Shown: positions 52,708-61,244 of the stretch, piece after piece
How the letters are laid out: the number at the start of each line of letters is the position of its first letter
Position numbering within the stretch: the stretch's first letter is position 1
Translations under genes and position numbers: made by a program
Origin: Thermosinus carboxydivorans Nor1
Lineage (GTDB): Bacteria > Bacillota > Negativicutes > Sporomusales > Thermosinaceae
Assembly (NCBI RefSeq): GCF_000169155.1
Contig: NZ_AAWL01000010.1
Coordinates: 1 to 64,000 of the forward strand
Direction: 5' to 3'
DNA: 64,000 nt
Notes under the pieces: model-generated
What the model saw: only the letters and a program-made list of their open reading frames with translations
What the model was told of the DNA's origin: nothing
Database searches by the model: none

Positions 52708-53970
52708 ATGGGTAAGACAATGTCCGAAAAAATACTGGCCAAGGCGGCAGGTGTACCAACTGCTACGGCTGGCGATATTCTGTGGGTTAATGTGGATAAG
52801 GCTATGATGGACGACATTCTTGGTCCGCGGGTGGAAATCGCCGAAAAAATGAAAGAAATTAAAGATGAAGTATGGGACAGAGATAAAGTAGTGATTATTT
52901 CTGACCACTATACGCCGCCAGCGACCATTAAGCAGGCCGAAATCGTCAAATTTACCCGTGATTGGGCGAAAACCCATGGCGTGGCTAACTACTATGAATT
53001 CATCGGTCCTTGTCATCAGGTTATGGTAGAGTATGGCCACGTCCTACCGGGGACAGTGGTGCTGGGCACTGATTCCCACACCTGCATGGGTGGGGCACTG
53101 GGGGCATTTGCCAGTGGTGTTGGTTCTACCGAAATGCTGGGTATTTTGTTGACCGGCAAAACATGGTTGCGCGTGCCGGAGACGATCAAAGTGGAGTGGA
53201 CCGGCCGTCTTCCCGACGGCGTCATGGCCAAAGACATGTCGCTTAAAACCATCGGGACGATCGGTCACGCCGGCGCTACCTACAAAGCGGTGGAATATGT
53301 AGGTGACGCCATTACCAACCTCTGCCTGGATGAACGTATGGCCATCACCAACATGGCTGTCGAAATGGGCGCCAAAGCAGGCCTGATGGCGCCTGACACC
53401 AAGGTGGTGGAATATCTTAAGGCCCGCGGCATTACCGAAGGCTATACGTTATTTGCCAGCGACTCCGATGCTGTTTTCTGTGCAACCTACCGCTTTGATG
53501 CCAGCGAACTTGAGCCGGTTGTCGCCTGTCCGCATGAAGTGGATAACGTCACAGAACTCAGTAATGTAAAAGGTCAGGTCATTCATCAGGCTTATATCGG
53601 TTCCTGCACCGGCGGACGTTATAACGACCTGGCAGCGGCGGCCCGTGTCCTTAAAGGGCGTAAAGTAGCCAACGGTGTGCGTCTGCTTGTATCGCCGGCG
53701 TCGCATGAAATTTGGCGACAAGCTGCTGCTGACGGAATCTTGTCGATACTTGCTGAGGCAGGGGCGATTATCCTGGCGCCGACCTGTGGCGTGTGCGTGG
53801 GCCTGCATTCGGGTTTGCTGGCCGATGGCGAATATTGCATTTCGTCCACTAACCGTAATTTTATTGGCCGCATGGGCAGTAAAAATGCTGGCATTTACCT
53901 GGCATCGCCAATGGCGGTCGCAGCCAGTGCTATTACTGGCGTCATTACCGATCCGCGCGAATTTCTCTAG
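52708..53970 (+). CDS. aconitase-family hydratase, large subunit (LeuC-like), second copy
   Basis: 420 residues. Cluster ligands are Cys300 (GSCTGGRYND), Cys360 and Cys363 (TCGVCVG). GTDSHTCMGGALGAFASGVG and SSTNRNFIGRMGSKNAG form the active site. It is clearly related to the first copy at 42430 but well diverged. With the small subunit it should hydrate a branched unsaturated dicarboxylate or isomerise the hydroxy-acid. The ATG follows aagggaggat. Methylmaleate (citraconate) or dimethylmaleate are reasonable substrates given the CoA-transferase and lyase genes that follow; this is inferred. Confidence 0.88.
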   Translation: MGKTMSEKILAKAAGVPTATAGDILWVNVDKAMMDDILGPRVEIAEKMKEIKDEVWDRDKVVIISDHYTPPATIKQAEIVKFTRDWAKTHGVANYYEFIGPCHQVMVEYGHVLPGTVVLGTDSHTCMGGALGAFASGVGSTEMLGILLTGKTWLRVPETIKVEWTGRLPDGVMAKDMSLKTIGTIGHAGATYKAVEYVGDAITNLCLDERMAITNMAVEMGAKAGLMAPDTKVVEYLKARGITEGYTLFASDSDAVFCATYRFDASELEPVVACPHEVDNVTELSNVKGQVIHQAYIGSCTGGRYNDLAAAARVLKGRKVANGVRLLVSPASHEIWRQAAADGILSILAEAGAIILAPTCGVCVGLHSGLLADGEYCISSTNRNFIGRMGSKNAGIYLASPMAVAASAITGVITDPREFL

Positions 53971-53981
53971 GGAGGGAGCTT

Positions 53982-54470
53982 ATGAATACGATAGTACGCG
54001 GAAAAGTGCATAAATACGGTGACAACATCAACACCGATATAATTTCGCCGCCGCAATACATGGAACTCAGTATTGCCGAGGCGGCAAAATATGCCATGAG
54101 TGCCATTGACCCCGAATTTGCCAGCAAAGTACAACGCGGTGATATCCTGGTAGCAGGGGCCAACTTCGGTTCTGGTTCCAGTCGGGAAACGTCGCCGCTG
54201 ACGCTTAAGTACCTCGGGGTAGGCGCCATTGTTGCGAAATTTTTTGCCCGTATCTTCTATCGTAACGCCATTAATCTTGGCATTCCGGTTATTGAGTGCG
54301 CCGATGTCGATAAAATCCAAAACGGCGACACCATCGAGATTGAACTGGAGGCCGGCATTATTCGCAATGTTACCAGGCAGGAGACTTACTATGGCACTAA
54401 AATCCCCGCGCATATCCTGGAACTTGTTAACGTGGGCGGACTGGTGCCATATCTGAAAAAGACGATTTAG
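53982..54470 (+). CDS. aconitase-family hydratase, small subunit (LeuD-like), second copy
   Basis: 162 residues. KVHKYGDNINTDIISPPQYM replaces the YLDL loop of classical LeuD, then ANFGSGSSRETSPLTLKYLG and ARIFYRNAINLGIPVIE. The substrate loop thus differs from both LeuD and the first copy (NIDTDQIYPGRYL). It starts 11 bases after the large subunit with agggagggag. Confidence 0.88.
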   Translation: MNTIVRGKVHKYGDNINTDIISPPQYMELSIAEAAKYAMSAIDPEFASKVQRGDILVAGANFGSGSSRETSPLTLKYLGVGAIVAKFFARIFYRNAINLGIPVIECADVDKIQNGDTIEIELEAGIIRNVTRQETYYGTKIPAHILELVNVGGLVPYLKKTI

Positions 54471-54481
54471 GAGGATTAGTC

Positions 54482-55675
54482 ATGGAATACCAAGGAGCAC
54501 TTCACGGAGTACGGGTTCTCGATCTGACCAGGGTTTTGGCTGGACCCTTTTGCACCATGATGTTGGCTGACATGGGGGCGGAAGTGATTAAGATTGAGGT
54601 ACCCAAAAAAGGCGATGACAGCCGCCAGTTTGGTCCCTTTGTTAACGGCGAAAGTTCATATTATATGAATCTCAACCGCAACAAAAAAGGCATAACCCTC
54701 AATCTTAAAGGCCGGGGCAAGGAAATTTTCCTCGAAATGGTGAAAAAGGCCGACATTGTCGTGGAGAATTACCGGCCAGGGACGATGGAAAAACTAGGGC
54801 TTGGCTATGAAGATCTAAAAAAAGTCAACCCCCGGATCATTTATGGCTGCGTATCTGGCTTTGGCCACTACGGACCATATAAAGACCGCCCAGGCTATGA
54901 TATCATCGGTCAGGCTATGAGCGGCCTGATGAGCACCACCGGCTGGCCTGGGGGTGAACCTACCCGTACTGGTACCGCTATGGCTGACGTCCTTGCCGGC
55001 CTGTCGGTCACAATCGGTATTTTAGCAGCTTTGCGCTATCGCGATATGACCGGCATCGGTCAGAAAGTGGATGTGGCCTTAGTTGATTCGGCCGTGGCCA
55101 GTCTGGAAATCATTAACCAGATTTACTTGGTGGAAGGCCGTATTCCGCAGCGAATTGGCAACCGTTATGAGTCCACTTATCCCTATGATTCCTTTCGGGC
55201 TAAGGACGGCAGCTTAGTTATTGGCGCCGCCAATGATAAACTATGGCAAAAGTTATGTGAACTCATGGGAGATCCTGATTTAGCTTTCCGGCCTGAGTTT
55301 GATAAAAATTATAAGCGCGTCCAGAACCACGAAGAAGTGAAAAAACTGGTTGAGGCCTGGACAATGACCAAAACGGTGGATGAAGTTGTTGATGCACTGC
55401 TTGCGGCCGGGATACCGGCAGCTCCGATCAATACCATTGACAAGGTGGTAAATGACCCGCATATCGCTGGCGCCCGTGAAATGTTCGTCGAAATCGATCA
55501 TCCTAAAGCCGGCCGTATGAAGATTGCTGGTACCCACCTGAAACTGTCCGAAACCAAGCCCTGTGTCCGTACGCCTGCGCCGCTCCTCGGACAACACAAC
55601 GATGAAGTGTATCGCGATCTGCTTGGCTTAACCGCTGAAGAAATAGCAGCCCTAAAAGAACAAGAAATAATATAA
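54482..55675 (+). CDS. type III CoA-transferase (CaiB/BaiF family)
   Basis: 397 residues. VRVLDLTRVLAGPFCTMMLADMG is the family start; the catalytic aspartate lies in TGTAMADVLAGLSVTIG near residue 170, and YDIIGQAMSGLMSTTGWPGG and GQKVDVALVDSAVASLEI follow. It would move CoA from acetyl-CoA or succinyl-CoA to a free acid. Between a hydratase and a C-C lyase gene, the acceptor is likely a 2-hydroxy-2-methyl dicarboxylate such as citramalate. The ttaggaggattag site precedes the ATG. Confidence 0.9.
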   Translation: MEYQGALHGVRVLDLTRVLAGPFCTMMLADMGAEVIKIEVPKKGDDSRQFGPFVNGESSYYMNLNRNKKGITLNLKGRGKEIFLEMVKKADIVVENYRPGTMEKLGLGYEDLKKVNPRIIYGCVSGFGHYGPYKDRPGYDIIGQAMSGLMSTTGWPGGEPTRTGTAMADVLAGLSVTIGILAALRYRDMTGIGQKVDVALVDSAVASLEIINQIYLVEGRIPQRIGNRYESTYPYDSFRAKDGSLVIGAANDKLWQKLCELMGDPDLAFRPEFDKNYKRVQNHEEVKKLVEAWTMTKTVDEVVDALLAAGIPAAPINTIDKVVNDPHIAGAREMFVEIDHPKAGRMKIAGTHLKLSETKPCVRTPAPLLGQHNDEVYRDLLGLTAEEIAALKEQEII

Positions 55676-55688
55676 GCTGGTGATAAAC

Positions 55689-56600
55689 ATGATGGAATTT
55701 CCCTCCCGCGTCGAAGTGGTGGAGGTTGGTCCCCGCGACGGCTTTCAAAATATCAAGACCTTTATTCCTACGGCAGTGAAACTGCAAATAATTGCACAGC
55801 TGATAGCCGCCGGGGTGCGTAAGATGGAAGTTACATCTTTTGTTCATCCCAAAGCCATTCCCCAGATGGCTGACGCGGCAGAAATTGCCTCAACGGTTTG
55901 TGCCAAATACCAAGAAGCGGATTTTGTTCCTTTGGCCTTAGTGCCAAACCTGGTAGGGGCCAAGAATGCCTACCGTTGCGGTATCCGTGAAGTCGCGTAT
56001 GTCATTTCGGCCAGCGAAAAACATAATTTGGCAAACATCAACCGTACCCGTGACCAGTCGTTGGTCGAACTGGCTAGTATTACCTCGGAACTGCCGGACC
56101 TGAAGGTGCGGCTCGATGTGGCCACCGCCTTCGGTTGTCCGTTTCTGGGCCGGGTGGATGACGGCCTCGTACTCAGCCTTATCGAGGCAGGGTTACAGCG
56201 CGGTATATCCACGGTAGTACTCTGCGACACCATCGGGGTGGCTAATCCGAAGCAGGTGTATAATTTAGTGCGTGCTGTGCAGAACGCTTTTCCCAATATA
56301 CCATTAGGCTTACATCTCCATGATACCCGCGGCATGGGCCTGGCCAATACGCTGGCTGGATTGGCGGCCGGCGTGACTAGCTTTGAAACATCGGTTGGCG
56401 GTCTGGGGGGCTGTCCCTTTGCGCCCGGTGCTGCCGGCAATACGGCAACCGAAGATATGGTGAACATGCTTCAGGCAATGGGGGTTGCCACTGGTATTGA
56501 TCTTGACAAGTGTCTTGCGGTTGTCCAGACAGTACGCGACCATATCCAGGCTGAACTGACAGGACATATGGGTAAAGCTTGCCGGTATGACAATTTATAA
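55689..56600 (+). CDS. HMG-CoA lyase-family enzyme (possibly citramalyl-CoA lyase)
   Basis: 303 residues, a DRE-TIM metallolyase. VEVVEVGPRDGFQNIKTFIP gives the metal-binding aspartate, LHLHDTRGMGLANTLAGLAAG the His pair, and GLGGCPFAPGAAGNTATEDM the mobile cysteine loop. HMG-CoA lyase itself makes acetoacetate and acetyl-CoA; with the upstream CoA-transferase and hydratase, cleavage of a citramalyl-CoA-type thioester to pyruvate and acetyl-CoA fits better. The start may be ATG 55689 or 55692; ggtgat lies upstream. It is the last gene of the operon. Confidence 0.9.
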   Translation: MMEFPSRVEVVEVGPRDGFQNIKTFIPTAVKLQIIAQLIAAGVRKMEVTSFVHPKAIPQMADAAEIASTVCAKYQEADFVPLALVPNLVGAKNAYRCGIREVAYVISASEKHNLANINRTRDQSLVELASITSELPDLKVRLDVATAFGCPFLGRVDDGLVLSLIEAGLQRGISTVVLCDTIGVANPKQVYNLVRAVQNAFPNIPLGLHLHDTRGMGLANTLAGLAAGVTSFETSVGGLGGCPFAPGAAGNTATEDMVNMLQAMGVATGIDLDKCLAVVQTVRDHIQAELTGHMGKACRYDNL

Positions 56601-56609
56601 CTAAAATTT

Positions 56610-56660
56610 TAGTACAGAAATAACTCGCCGTTTCAAAACTGGCGAGTTATTTCTGTACTA
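56610..56660. terminator. terminator after the lyase gene
   Basis: A perfect 20-base-pair stem, arms 56610-56629 and 56641-56660, with aaataactcgcc on one side and ggcgagttattt on the other. The core is the same as at 45978. There is no T run after the stem; the T-rich part is within it. Confidence 0.8.
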
Positions 56661-56696
56661 AGCCGGGTATTGTCGCGGGCGTTTTTTGCCGGCCTG

Positions 56697-56725
56697 GTGA
56701 CAAGCGGCGATAGTTATGATACAAT
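56697..56725 (+). promoter_or_regulatory. upstream sigma-A promoter of the tagO-mnaA genes
   Basis: gtgaca (56697-56702), 17-base spacer, tacaat (56720-56725) preceded by tga, an extended -10. It would give a leader of about 255 bases before tagO. Confidence 0.55.
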
Positions 56726-56861
56726 GGCAACAGATGACGTTAACTTACCGGGCTTCTCGCGGTTAAACCGGCGGCGCTAGGCCGCGGATGAACGCGTCAT
56801 GCTGTCCTTTCGGATGTATATAGTTATTGGTAATGAAAATAATAATTTTTAAGAGAAATTT

Positions 56862-56907
56862 GGCGGTTAACCGCCGTTTGACACATCTTGCTGGCGCGGA
56901 GTACAAT
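56862..56907 (+). promoter_or_regulatory. proximal sigma-A promoter of tagO with an upstream palindrome
   Basis: ttgaca (56878-56883), an 18-base spacer and tacaat (56902-56907) form a good promoter. The perfect 14-base palindrome ggcggttaaccgcc (56862-56875) ends 2 bases before the -35 box, where an operator could lie. The rest of this 386-base gap, from 56661, contains no gene. Confidence 0.65.
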
Positions 56908-56986
56908 ATTCCTGTTTGTTGGACTTTCCTCTGCCAGTAAATGGTGCCGATGGAAATCGGGCTTTGCTAGAAACGGGGTGTTCGCA

Positions 56987-58015
56987 GTGCAGACATACGT
57001 TGTGGCTTTTACCGTAGCTTTGGCTGTGGCTTATTTTGTGACGCCGCATGTAAAGGAACTGGCAATAAAGGCAGGGGCGCTCGATGCGCCTGATGCCCGC
57101 AAAGTGCATACCCATCCCATTCCGCGTCTGGGGGGGCTGGCCATTTATCTTGGGTTTGTTCTGGCAGTGCTGGCCAGCATGCATGTTAACCGGGAAATCA
57201 TGGGCCTTTTGATGGGCGGTACGGTGATTTTGGTCGTCGGGATTATCGATGACCTTAAGCAATTGCCGGCGCGGGTGAAACTACTGGGTCAGATTGTGGC
57301 CGCTATGGTACTGCTGCTGTTTAATGTGCGCATCGAATGGCTGACCAATCCCTTCGGCGATATGATTTATCTCGATTATTTCTCTATTCCTCTCACCATT
57401 TTATGGGTGGTTGGGCTGACTAACACCGTAAACCTGATTGATGGGTTAGACGGGTTGGCGGCAGGCGTTTCGACCATTGCTTCCATCACCATCCTGCTTG
57501 TGGCGCTCCAACAGAATTTCTGGACGGTAGCGATTTTGACCGCAGCCTTGGCCGGTAGTGCGCTCGGGTTTCTCTATCATAACTTTAACCCGGCGAAAAT
57601 TTTCATGGGCGACACTGGCAGCATGTTTCTTGGCTATATGCTGGCGGCCGTGTCTATTCTCGGCACGGTGAAGAGCGCAGCCACCATTGCGCTGGTTGTG
57701 CCCATTGTCGCGCTGGGACTGCCGATTATGGACACCGCTTTTGCCATTATTCGCCGATATTCTAGCGGACAACCAATCTTTAAACCGGACAAAGGGCACT
57801 TGCACCATCGCCTCCTGGCCATGGGCCTGACCCAGCGGCAGGCGGTGCTCTTGATGTATGTGATCAGCGGCTGCCTGGGACTAAGCGCCATCGCGCTTAC
57901 GGAAGTAAACAAAGTCATAGGCATGCTCATTATTGTGGTGCTGCTGGCGGTGGCGTTTTTTGGCGCGAAGAAAATCGGCGTCCTTAAAGACGTAGATTCG
58001 GTAAAAAGTCATTGA
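56987..58015 (+). CDS. tagO: undecaprenyl-phosphate N-acetylglucosaminyl-1-phosphate transferase (TagO/WecA/MraY family)
   Basis: 342 residues, about 10-11 membrane segments. It joins a sugar-1-phosphate to undecaprenyl phosphate to begin a wall or surface polymer. ARKVHTHPIPRLGGLAIYLG, VGIIDDLKQLPARVKLLGQ with the metal-binding Asp pair, NLIDGLDGLAAGVS, KIFMGDTGSMFLGYML and GHLHHRLLAMGLTQRQAV are family motifs; the HLHHRLL box marks the WecA/TagO rather than MraY group. GTG 56987 (MQTYVVAF) follows aaacggggtg; longer frames are repeat-free but lack a ribosome site. Confidence 0.9.
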   Translation: MQTYVVAFTVALAVAYFVTPHVKELAIKAGALDAPDARKVHTHPIPRLGGLAIYLGFVLAVLASMHVNREIMGLLMGGTVILVVGIIDDLKQLPARVKLLGQIVAAMVLLLFNVRIEWLTNPFGDMIYLDYFSIPLTILWVVGLTNTVNLIDGLDGLAAGVSTIASITILLVALQQNFWTVAILTAALAGSALGFLYHNFNPAKIFMGDTGSMFLGYMLAAVSILGTVKSAATIALVVPIVALGLPIMDTAFAIIRRYSSGQPIFKPDKGHLHHRLLAMGLTQRQAVLLMYVISGCLGLSAIALTEVNKVIGMLIIVVLLAVAFFGAKKIGVLKDVDSVKSH

Positions 58016-58025
58016 TGAACCAAAA

Positions 58026-58052
58026 TGGGCGGGCCTGTGGCCCGCCTGTTTA
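58026..58052 (+). terminator. hairpin after tagO
   Basis: ggcgggcc (58028-58035) pairs with ggcccgcc (58039-58046) around a 3-base loop, followed by tgttt. It may be a partial terminator between tagO and mnaA. Confidence 0.65.
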
Positions 58053-58061
58053 ATTATTAGG

Positions 58062-58104
58062 ATGGAGTATGAGGTATGAAGTATGAGGTATGAGGTATGA
58101 GGTA
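58062..58104 (+). repeat. GTATGAR heptamer repeat, fourth locus
   Basis: Five or six GTATGAG/GTATGAA units lie between the tagO terminator and mnaA, followed by aagtggaaagcggaaagt. Confidence 0.8.
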
Positions 58105-58159
58105 AGTGGAAAGCGGAAAGTACAGAGTGATAAAAAAGCGGTTTGGAGTGTGATGCAGA

Positions 58160-59335
58160 TTGTCGCCTATTAAAGTCATGACTGTCTTTGGCACCCGGCC
58201 GGAGGCCATCAAAATGGCGCCGGTGGTGATCGAGCTTGGTAAATATCCTGAGCTTATTACGCCGGTGGTGGCAGTTACGGCTCAGCACCGGGAAATGCTT
58301 GACCAGGTGCTGCATCTTTTCCGCATTCAGCCCCATTACGATCTGGATATCATGTCTCAGGGACAGACGCTGTTTGATATTACCTGCCGGGCCATGCACG
58401 GCCTCAATGAAGTACTGATGCGCGAAAGGCCGGATATCGTTCTTGTTCATGGCGATACGACCACGACTTTTGCCGGCGCCCTGGCCGCGTTTTATCATCA
58501 GACGGCGGTAGGCCATGTGGAGGCCGGCCTCAGGACCCACCATAAATATTCACCCTTTCCGGAGGAAATGAACCGCAAGCTGACGGGCGCGCTCACCGAC
58601 CTCCACTTTGCACCGACGGCTACGGCGCGGGATAACCTGCTGGGTGAAGGAGTGGGCGCCGATGCTATTTTTGTCACGGGCAATACGGTCATCGATGCCC
58701 TTATGGCCACGGTGAACAAAGAGTACCGTTTTGCCGACGGGGCCCTGGCGGGGATAGGCGAAGGCGGCCGGCGGGTGATTTTGGTTACGACGCACCGCCG
58801 GGAAAACCTGGGAGAGCCCATGCGGCAGGTGTATCAAGCCCTGCGCGACATCGTGGCCCGCTATGACGATGTAGAAATTGTCTTCCCGGTCCATAAAAAT
58901 CCCTTGGTGCGGCAGGTGGTAAGCGCCGAACTGGGCGGTATCGAACGCGTCATCCTCATTGACCCTCTGGATTATCAGCCCTTTGCTAATCTCATCGCCC
59001 GTTCGCACATTGTTCTCACCGACTCGGGTGGCATCCAGGAGGAGGCGCCGTCGCTCGGCAAACCGGTCCTCGTGCTGAGAGACACCACCGAACGGCCCGA
59101 GGCTATTGCCGCTGGCACTGTCAAGTTAATTGGTACCGACCGCGAGCGGGTATACGCCGAGACGGAGCGTCTCTTAACCGACAGCGCCGAATATCACCGT
59201 ATGGCCACCGCTTGCAACCCTTACGGCGACGGCAAGGCGGCCGGGCGGATTGTTGAGACCATTTTGTGGCGGTACGGCTTGCTAAACAGCCCTCCCCAGC
59301 AGTTTGGCTGCCCCGCGCCGACAACAGAAAAGTAA
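58160..59335 (+). CDS. mnaA: UDP-N-acetylglucosamine 2-epimerase (non-hydrolysing)
   Basis: 391 residues. It makes UDP-ManNAc for wall teichoic-acid linkage units or capsule. VMTVFGTRPEAIKMAPVVIEL, VHGDTTTTFAGALAAFY, GHVEAGLRTHHKYSPFPEEMNR, TTHRRENLGEPM and TDSGGIQEEAPSLGKPVLVLRD are all intact. Translation starts at TTG 58160 after ggagtgtgat. Its neighbour tagO fits a shared wall-polymer role. No later glycosyltransferase is in the window. Confidence 0.93.
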   Translation: MSPIKVMTVFGTRPEAIKMAPVVIELGKYPELITPVVAVTAQHREMLDQVLHLFRIQPHYDLDIMSQGQTLFDITCRAMHGLNEVLMRERPDIVLVHGDTTTTFAGALAAFYHQTAVGHVEAGLRTHHKYSPFPEEMNRKLTGALTDLHFAPTATARDNLLGEGVGADAIFVTGNTVIDALMATVNKEYRFADGALAGIGEGGRRVILVTTHRRENLGEPMRQVYQALRDIVARYDDVEIVFPVHKNPLVRQVVSAELGGIERVILIDPLDYQPFANLIARSHIVLTDSGGIQEEAPSLGKPVLVLRDTTERPEAIAAGTVKLIGTDRERVYAETERLLTDSAEYHRMATACNPYGDGKAAGRIVETILWRYGLLNSPPQQFGCPAPTTEK

Positions 59336-59513
59336 AAAATATGGCTGCCCGCGCATTAAGGGGCGGCTATTTGGGGAGCGGCCCAATTAACGTACAGGCT
59401 CTGCGAGGCACGCAATAACCCGCTTATTTGTCGGTTAGTTTGCAGCTGGCTTTGTCTAAAATTATGGCCTGAATAATAATAGCATTTGCATTTTCCAGAA
59501 TAAGCTCTGTAAG

Positions 59514-59620
59514 AGGCATTGCTGGCGACGGCAGGGCTGAAAGCAGAGGGGGGACTTGGAACATAGCGAATGCGAAGTTAATTTGCCGTTCAGTTAGATA
59601 AGCTTGCTTTGAATGGGGAG
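59514..59620 (+). mobile_element. degenerate group IIC intron domain I fragment
   Basis: This stretch runs parallel to part of the intron fragment at 49355-49460: ggcgacggcagggctgaaag, a G-rich 'agaggggggacttggaac', then atagcgaatgcgaag, and gccgttcagttagataagctt, as against taacggcgaggtctgaagg, aggggg, atagcgaaagcgaac and gccgctcaggtgggtaacctt. The ends of the intron are missing. Its last bases (ggggaggaattgg) form the ribosome site of the following transporter. The 59336-59513 stretch shows nothing else clear. Confidence 0.6.
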
Positions 59621-59627
59621 GAATTGG

Positions 59628-61034
59628 ATGTTCAGCAATCGTTTTGTAAGATTGCTTATTCCTGTAGTACTGGCCAGTATTTTCTTTCTGGTGCCGGCAC
59701 CGGTCGGCTTAAAGCCTACCGCTTGGAAACTGTTCGGTATTTTTATCGCTACTATTCTCGGGTTGATAGTGCAATCGTTGCCGGAGGCAGCATGGCTGAT
59801 GGTTACCATGACTGCCGCCGCGGTCTTGGTCGTACCTTTAAAAGACTTGCTGGTGGGCTTCACCGATAGCACCGTGTGGCTCATCGTTGTCGCCATCATG
59901 ATCAGCGTGGGCTTCAAAAAGTCCGGGTTAGCTCGCCGCGTTGGACTCATCTTAATTAGTAAATTTGGCAAAACGACTCTGCGGATCGGTTACATTCTCG
60001 GCTTCATGGACTTATTACTTAGTCCGAGTACGCCAACAGCCCCTGCCCGCACTGGCGGTCTTGTCTACCCGCTGGCGGAAGGAGTGTTTGAGGCCTGTGA
60101 TTCCAGTCCGACGAAAAATCCGCGCCGGATTGGTTCTTATATTACCTTGCTCTTATATTTGATGAGCATGACCACCGGCAGTTTATTTATGACGGCACTT
60201 GGTCCCAACTTGCTTAATGTGAAGCTGGCGCAGGATACATTGGGCGTCAAGATAACCTGGCCGCTCTGGACGATGGCTGCCCTGCCGGGCTTTATCGGCT
60301 TTTTCCTGATACCCTATTTGGTATATAAAATCTATCCGCCTGAATTGACATCCTTGGCAACAGTCCGCCAATCGGCCAAGCAAGAGCTGGAAAAACTGGG
60401 CGAGGTTACGGTCAAGGAATGGCTGGCCGGCGCAATCTTTATTCTCATCCTCGGCCTGTGGGTAACAGGCAGTGTAACCAAAATCGATGCAACTCTCGTA
60501 GCCTTTGTGGGTATAGCGTTGATGTTGATTTTTGGCATCCTCGACTGGAAAGACCTGGCTGAAAGCAAGGAAACATGGGCCAGTTTAATGTGGTTCGGCG
60601 CCATTATGGGCCTGTCGACGGCATTAACGAAACTGGGCTTCTTTACTTGGCTGGCTGCCTATATTAAGACTATCTTACCGGGCGGTCTTGGGGTATATTC
60701 TACATTAGCATTAGTCGCTTTGCTGGCGACCATTCCTCATTACTTGTTCGCTTCGCTCGTCGGTTATGTCGCTTCTTTTGCTCCGCTGGCTTACTCGGTA
60801 ATTGCCGCAACTGATGTGCCGCGTTATCCAGCGGTATTTCTGGTACTCTTTCTCATGGTTGTATCCTCGACGCTAACCCATTATGGCAACGGTGTTGGTC
60901 CCATCTTGTTTGCCAAGGGGTACAACGATAAAAAGTCGTGGTGGAGCATAGGTTTACTAGTAACCGCACTGCATACCGTCATTTATTTGACAATTGGGCT
61001 TGTTTACTGGAAAGTTGTTGGTCTTTGGTATTAA
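59628..61034 (+). CDS. DASS-family (SLC13) anion carrier, divergent third copy
   Basis: 468 residues, about 12 membrane segments. It aligns along its length with the copies at 39386 and 44565 (LVPAPVGLKPTAWKLFGIFI, KKSGLARRVGLILISK, HYGNGVGPILFAKGY, GLVYWKVVGLWY). The substrate-site segment reads SPSTPTAPARTGGL, so the SNT triplet of the other two copies is replaced by TAP; a different substrate is likely. The start ATG 59628 follows ggggaggaattgg. It is monocistronic and ends at a terminator. Confidence 0.9.
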   Translation: MFSNRFVRLLIPVVLASIFFLVPAPVGLKPTAWKLFGIFIATILGLIVQSLPEAAWLMVTMTAAAVLVVPLKDLLVGFTDSTVWLIVVAIMISVGFKKSGLARRVGLILISKFGKTTLRIGYILGFMDLLLSPSTPTAPARTGGLVYPLAEGVFEACDSSPTKNPRRIGSYITLLLYLMSMTTGSLFMTALGPNLLNVKLAQDTLGVKITWPLWTMAALPGFIGFFLIPYLVYKIYPPELTSLATVRQSAKQELEKLGEVTVKEWLAGAIFILILGLWVTGSVTKIDATLVAFVGIALMLIFGILDWKDLAESKETWASLMWFGAIMGLSTALTKLGFFTWLAAYIKTILPGGLGVYSTLALVALLATIPHYLFASLVGYVASFAPLAYSVIAATDVPRYPAVFLVLFLMVVSSTLTHYGNGVGPILFAKGYNDKKSWWSIGLLVTALHTVIYLTIGLVYWKVVGLWY

Positions 61035-61042
61035 GGATGCAC

Positions 61043-61075
61043 AAAACCTGGCTGACTGATGTCAACCAGGTTTTT
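61043..61075 (+). terminator. terminator after the third DASS gene
   Basis: aaaacctgg (61043-61051) pairs with ccaggtttt (61066-61074) and a T run follows. It separates the transporter from the atp operon. A smaller atgacgaa/ttcgtcat hairpin lies at 61141-61165. Confidence 0.85.
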
Positions 61076-61244
61076 ATTGCTTTTGTTAAATTTGCCCAAA
61101 ATGTTTTTATCGAAAAAGAAAAGCAGGATTAATACCAATTATGACGAATAAAAATACTTCGTCATATAGGTAAATTAGGATTGTCTTAAATTACCGGATA
61201 AAGGGCATACTAACTTTCGTAATCCGCGCATGAGGTGCAAGCAG

